Part shown: positions 60,668 through 64,000 of the stretch, piece after piece
How positions within the stretch are numbered: the stretch's first letter is position 1
Layout: every line of letters starts with the position of its first letter
Source: CAXMRP01 sp965216515
Lineage (GTDB): Bacteria; Pseudomonadota; Alphaproteobacteria; Rhizobiales; Afifellaceae
NCBI GenBank assembly: GCA_965216515.1
Contig: OZ244173.1
Span: 2,666,001 to 2,730,000 of the forward strand
Reading direction: 5' to 3'
Length of the DNA stretch: 64,000 nucleotides
Program-made: the position numbers and the translations under genes
Notes under the pieces: generated by a model
The model's database searches: none
The model's input: only the letters and a program-made list of their open reading frames with translations
Told to the model about the DNA's origin: nothing

Positions 60668-61574
60668 GGGGGTGACGGGGCACAGGACGCCGGACCTTGC
60701 CGGCGAAATGTCCAGGGCGCGGTGGCGCCGCCGGCGCCTGTTCCTAAGGCGCCTCGTCGCCCACAGGTCGTTCCTGGTCGGTCTGGTCCTGTTCGGCTTC
60801 ATCGTCCTGCTGGCGGCGACGGCCGATCTCGTCGCCCCCTTTGATCCGAACAAGAACGACTATCGAAATTTCCTGGCACCGCCATCCGCTGAACACCTGC
60901 TTGGAACCGACAGCTTCGGCCGCGACATCCTGAGCCGTATTGTCTACGGCACCCGTGTGTCGTTGAGGATCGGGCTGATTGTCGTTCTCACGACCGGAAT
61001 ACTGGGCACGTTGCTCGGCACGCTTGCCGGCTATGTGCGATGGACGGATTCGCCGATCATGCGGATCATGGATGGGCTGATGGCATTCCCGGGTGTGCTG
61101 TTGGCGATCGCTCTGGCGGCCGCGCTGGGCCCCTCCGAAGTCAATGCCATCATCGCCCTGACGGTTACGTTTACGCCGCGGACGGCGCGGGTTGTGCGCT
61201 CCAGCGTGCTCGTCGTGCGGCGCCTGCCGTTCGTTGAGGCGGCCATCGCCGCCGGCGCCGGGCATGGGCGGATCGTATTCCGCTATATTCTTGCAAACGC
61301 GCTGTCGCCGTTGATCGTCCAACTCACGTTCGTGTTCGCGGTTTCGATCCTGGCCGAGGCCATACTCAGCTTTCTTGGCGTGGGTCCGCCACCGCCGGCG
61401 CCATCGCTCGGCAACATAATTGCCGAGGGGCGCGCCTATGTTCAGGAGGCCGCCTGGATCGCCTTCTTTCCCGGGATCGCGATCGCCTGCGCCGTGCTGG
61501 GTCTCAATTTGATGGGTGACGGTTTGCGCGACATTATCGACCCGCGCCTGCGAAATGTTCGCGAAGCCGGCTGA
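60657..61574 (+). CDS. ABC transporter permease (DppC-like)
   Basis: 305 residues from the ATG at 60657 (GAGGG upstream). Contains the OppC N-terminal domain with LGTDSFGRDILSRIVYGTRVSL and the EAA-loop segment FVEAAIAAGAGHGRIVFRYILANALSP. Completes the importer with DppA, DppB and the two ATPases of the 53.4-55.5 kb operon. Confidence 0.94.
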   Translation: MSAEGVTGHRTPDLAGEMSRARWRRRRLFLRRLVAHRSFLVGLVLFGFIVLLAATADLVAPFDPNKNDYRNFLAPPSAEHLLGTDSFGRDILSRIVYGTRVSLRIGLIVVLTTGILGTLLGTLAGYVRWTDSPIMRIMDGLMAFPGVLLAIALAAALGPSEVNAIIALTVTFTPRTARVVRSSVLVVRRLPFVEAAIAAGAGHGRIVFRYILANALSPLIVQLTFVFAVSILAEAILSFLGVGPPPPAPSLGNIIAEGRAYVQEAAWIAFFPGIAIACAVLGLNLMGDGLRDIIDPRLRNVREAG

Positions 61575-61963
61575 ATAATATGCCTTGCAATCGCCATGCA
61601 TGGAATCGGCCCGGCTTGGTCCGGTTGGGCGGCGAGCGATGCTGGCCGGTCTGCAACGCTTTTGGGCTGGCGGCAGGGAATGCCGATCGCGCCGGCGTGT
61701 GCCCGGTGCCTTCCCGCGTGTTCGCGTGCGACAGGCCCGGGCGCGCCCGCCAAATGCCGAAATCGACGATCTCCCGCCGCCTGTCACGGCAAGTCAGGCA
61801 ACGCCGGTGCCGGCGGACCGTCGGGGAGGGCGCCAGTCGCCCGCGGATCCCGTGCAGCGGGCTGTGGGCGTCACCGGGCAATTTAATAATTCCATATGCA
61901 TTAATCAAGAAATGTGTAATAGTGAGAGCCTGGAATTTGCGTTTCGGGGAGGATTCCAGCGGC
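61575..61963 (+). other. Intergenic region with AT-rich promoter zone
   Basis: 389 bp between dppC-like and the ROK gene. Open frames run across it but show no ribosome site or recognisable protein. The segment 61881-61925 is strikingly AT-rich (TTTAATAATTCCATATGC and following) compared with its surroundings and is the probable ROK-operon promoter. No clear terminator seen. Confidence 0.45.
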
Positions 61964-63148
61964 GTGTCGCTCAAGGGGACCAATCAGGAGTTTGGCCGGC
62001 CCTACAACCGGCGGATCGTTCTGGAGACGATACGCCTGCATGGCCCGATCAGCCGTGGCGAGATCGCGCGGCGTGTCGGCCTGACAATACAGACCGTATC
62101 CACCATCGCCCGGGAGCTGGAAGACCGCGGTTTGCTCATCGCGACGCGGGAACCGCCGAAGGGCCGCGGATCGCCGGCGACAACGCTCAGCATAGATCCG
62201 GAAGGCGGCTTCGGTCTTGGCATTCACACCACACCGCGCGGCATCGAGGCGGCGCTGATCAATCTCGCAGGCGAGGTGATCGGCAAGGAAGAGACGACGC
62301 TGCCGCACCCGGATCCGGACAGCGCGTTTCAAGAAATTGCCTCACTCGGGCGTTCCCTGATGGCGTTGCGGCCGGATGGGCGGATGCTGGGTGCCGGCAT
62401 GGCGATGCCCGGTCCGTTCGATGTCGAATCGATGAGTTTCGTTGGTCCGACGACGCTGGAAGGCTGGAATGGCGTGCCGGTAAGGGAACGGCTGGCCGAC
62501 GCGATTGGCCTGCCGGCATTCATCGAGATCGACGTCGCCGCTGCCGCCCATGGCGAGCGTCTCTACGGGACGGGCAGTGCCTTTCGCGATTTCTACTATG
62601 TCTTTATGGGCGTCGGCCTGGGCGGATGCATGGTTCACGACGGGTCCGTATTCCGCGGCTCGCACGGGAACGCCGGCGAGCTTGGCCACACGCCGATCGT
62701 GCCGGACGGGGATCCGTGCCCCTGCGGCAATCGCGGCTGTCTGGAGCGTTATGTCTCGATGGAAGCCCACGAACGCTGTGCGGCGGAAATCGGCGAGCAA
62801 GCATGGCTTGCGGACGTGGCGCCGGTTTTGCGGTCGGCGATCGTCATGATCGAAAACCTGTTTGATCCGGAAACCATCATTTTCGGCGGCGTTGCCCCGC
62901 CGGCGCTGATGCGAAATCTGATTGCTGCGACCGCGCCGCTACCCAATTCGATCGCCGCAAGGGGCGCGCGCTCTGCGGACCGGGTCATTCTGTCCGGTGC
63001 CGGACCCGAAGCGGTGCTGCGCGGGGCCGCCGCGCTGGCCATCTCCGGCATTTTGTCGCCGCGGTTTGGCATCATGTTCGCCGATAACGGCGGGCGGCAG
63101 ATACGCGATCCGATTCTGGCAACGACAAGCCGAGCGAGGGTGGCATGA
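61964..63148 (+). CDS. ROK-family transcriptional regulator
   Basis: 394 residues from a GTG at 61964 with GGGGAGGA upstream, giving the normal family length. N-terminal winged HTH (RRIVLETIRLHGPISRGEIARRVGLTIQTVSTIARELEDRGLL) and a ROK kinase-like domain with the zinc motif in GHTPIVPDGDPCPCGNRGCLE. Probably senses a sugar and controls the sugar ABC genes that follow (ATGA overlap). Confidence 0.93.
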   Translation: MSLKGTNQEFGRPYNRRIVLETIRLHGPISRGEIARRVGLTIQTVSTIARELEDRGLLIATREPPKGRGSPATTLSIDPEGGFGLGIHTTPRGIEAALINLAGEVIGKEETTLPHPDPDSAFQEIASLGRSLMALRPDGRMLGAGMAMPGPFDVESMSFVGPTTLEGWNGVPVRERLADAIGLPAFIEIDVAAAAHGERLYGTGSAFRDFYYVFMGVGLGGCMVHDGSVFRGSHGNAGELGHTPIVPDGDPCPCGNRGCLERYVSMEAHERCAAEIGEQAWLADVAPVLRSAIVMIENLFDPETIIFGGVAPPALMRNLIAATAPLPNSIAARGARSADRVILSGAGPEAVLRGAAALAISGILSPRFGIMFADNGGRQIRDPILATTSRARVA

Positions 63149-63924
63149 GCGAACAGATGCCGCTTCTCGCGCTGCAGAACATTACCAAGAGTTTCGGGGC
63201 GATCACGGCCCTTCGCGGCGTCAGTTTCAACGTCGCGCGGGGCGAGGTCGTCGCGTTGCTCGGCGACAATGGAGCGGGAAAATCGACGCTGGTGAAAATC
63301 ATCTCGGGTGGTTTGCCGGCAAGCAGCGGTACAGTGTTTTTCGACGGAGAGGAACGGCATTTCGCCACGCCGAAGGCGGCGAAGCAGGCGGGCATCGAAA
63401 CGGTCTACCAGGACCTTGCGCTTTGCACCAACGTCGACGTCGTCGCCAACTTTTTCATGGGGCGGGAGCTGACGAGAAAAGTTCTCGGCATCCCGATCCT
63501 GAAACATCGGGAGATGGAACGTGTGACCGCCGAGGCAATCGCTGCGGGCGGCACGAGCATCCCCTCGCTCAAGGTGAATGTCGAACACCTGTCGGGCGGC
63601 CAACGGCAGGCTATCGAACTCAACCGCTTCGTCCACTGGGGCGGCAAGCTGATCCTGCTGGATGAACCCTTCGCCGCCCTCGGCGTTGAGCAGACACGGC
63701 GCGGAATGGAGATGATCGACCGGGTCAGTGAGCGCGGACTGGGGGTTATTGTCATTACACATGTCATGGCGCAGGCCTTTGCGATCGCTGATCGCATTGT
63801 CGTCATGCGCCAGGGAGTTATCGCCGGTGACGTAGCAACTGCCGACACGAGTCCTGACGAGGTCATTCGCATGATCACCGGCGATATCGGCCGCGTCGGA
63901 AACCGGCCGGCACAACAATCCTGA
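63145..63924 (+). CDS. Sugar ABC transporter ATPase (single-domain, FrcA-like)
   Basis: 259 residues. Walker A GDNGAGKST, signature LSGGQRQAIELNRF, Walker B LILLDEPFAALG. Only one nucleotide-binding domain, as in FrcA-type sugar importers, compared with two in RbsA. Overlaps the ROK gene by 4 bp and precedes a binding-protein gene. Confidence 0.93.
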   Translation: MSEQMPLLALQNITKSFGAITALRGVSFNVARGEVVALLGDNGAGKSTLVKIISGGLPASSGTVFFDGEERHFATPKAAKQAGIETVYQDLALCTNVDVVANFFMGRELTRKVLGIPILKHREMERVTAEAIAAGGTSIPSLKVNVEHLSGGQRQAIELNRFVHWGGKLILLDEPFAALGVEQTRRGMEMIDRVSERGLGVIVITHVMAQAFAIADRIVVMRQGVIAGDVATADTSPDEVIRMITGDIGRVGNRPAQQS

Positions 63925-63938
63925 ACGGGAGGGACGCA

Positions 63939-64000
63939 ATGAAATCGATTCTACGAAAAATTGTAACCGTGGCCATGGGGGTCGGGCTCGCCTTGTCGGC
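63939..64000 (+). CDS. Start of a secreted protein, probably sugar-binding protein (truncated)
   Basis: ATG with GGGAGGGAC upstream. The 20 codons visible read MKSILRKIVTVAMGVGLALS, a Sec signal peptide. The gene runs off the window end. From context it is the periplasmic binding protein of the sugar importer. Confidence 0.7.
   Translation, partial: MKSILRKIVTVAMGVGLALS

Noticed and set aside
61585..62865. 426-codon frame overlapping the ROK gene
   Set aside because: Different frame of the same strand; low-complexity Arg-rich product, while the ROK frame has clear motifs.
1..64000. tRNA, rRNA, IS elements, integrases or CRISPR arrays
   Set aside because: Looked for conserved tRNA ends, transposase motifs and regularly spaced repeats; none was seen. 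The only repeated DNA motif of note is the GntR operator.

Overview
The window is GC-rich bacterial chromosome with short intergenic gaps, many 4-bp start/stop overlaps and frequent GTG/TTG starts. Gene content (HslU of alphaproteobacterial type, adenosine kinase of the PfkB family, 5-FCL with a Ser/Pro-rich N-terminal extension, NnrS/NnrU, TRAP and Dpp transporters, HutF-type histidine pathway) points to an alphaproteobacterium, most likely a metabolically versatile, nitrate-respiring member of Hyphomicrobiales. No rRNA, tRNA, IS element, prophage or CRISPR array was seen.

1-9.3 kb is housekeeping: the end of hslU, a GGDEF/EAL protein, adenosine kinase, an EI24/CysZ-like membrane protein, a GT4 glycosyltransferase, an EamA transporter, a PrxQ/Bcp peroxiredoxin, 5-FCL (with a possible 6S RNA upstream) and a hemerythrin-domain protein. 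8.7-22.6 kb is a nitrate respiration block: narK1-narK2-narGHJI-parvulin-hemerythrin on the minus strand, a divergent cysteine-less Crp/Fnr regulator with TTGAT-N4-ATCAA boxes between them, then nnrU and nnrS.

22.7-34.9 kb is a complete five-step histidine utilisation locus. A minus-strand operon runs hutI-hutH-hutG-hutU, then a second, catalytically odd ammonia-lyase, then a three-gene TRAP transporter. hutF-hutC run divergently. A shared operator/promoter lies between hutI and hutF. HutF plus HutG convert formiminoglutamate to glutamate through N-formylglutamate.

35.0-44.4 kb is an Lrp-type regulator divergent from a polyamine-type ABC transporter operon. The operon continues with an M28-like hydrolase lacking the usual catalytic Glu pair, a 52-codon mini-ORF, a quinone-reductase-like MDR protein and a gamma-glutamyltransferase.

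44.5-61.6 kb is the most intriguing part. It encodes an aerobic formylglycine-generating enzyme, three signal-less sulfatases, two enolase-superfamily enzymes, an M14-type deacylase, an M81/MlrC-like metalloenzyme, a complete Dpp-type ABC transporter and a FadR-type GntR regulator. Three near-identical 20-bp inverted repeats sit in exactly the three divergent intergenic regions, which ties nearly the whole region into one candidate regulon for import and desulfation of an unknown organic sulfate ester or conjugate. The window ends with a ROK regulator and the start of a sugar ABC transporter operon.
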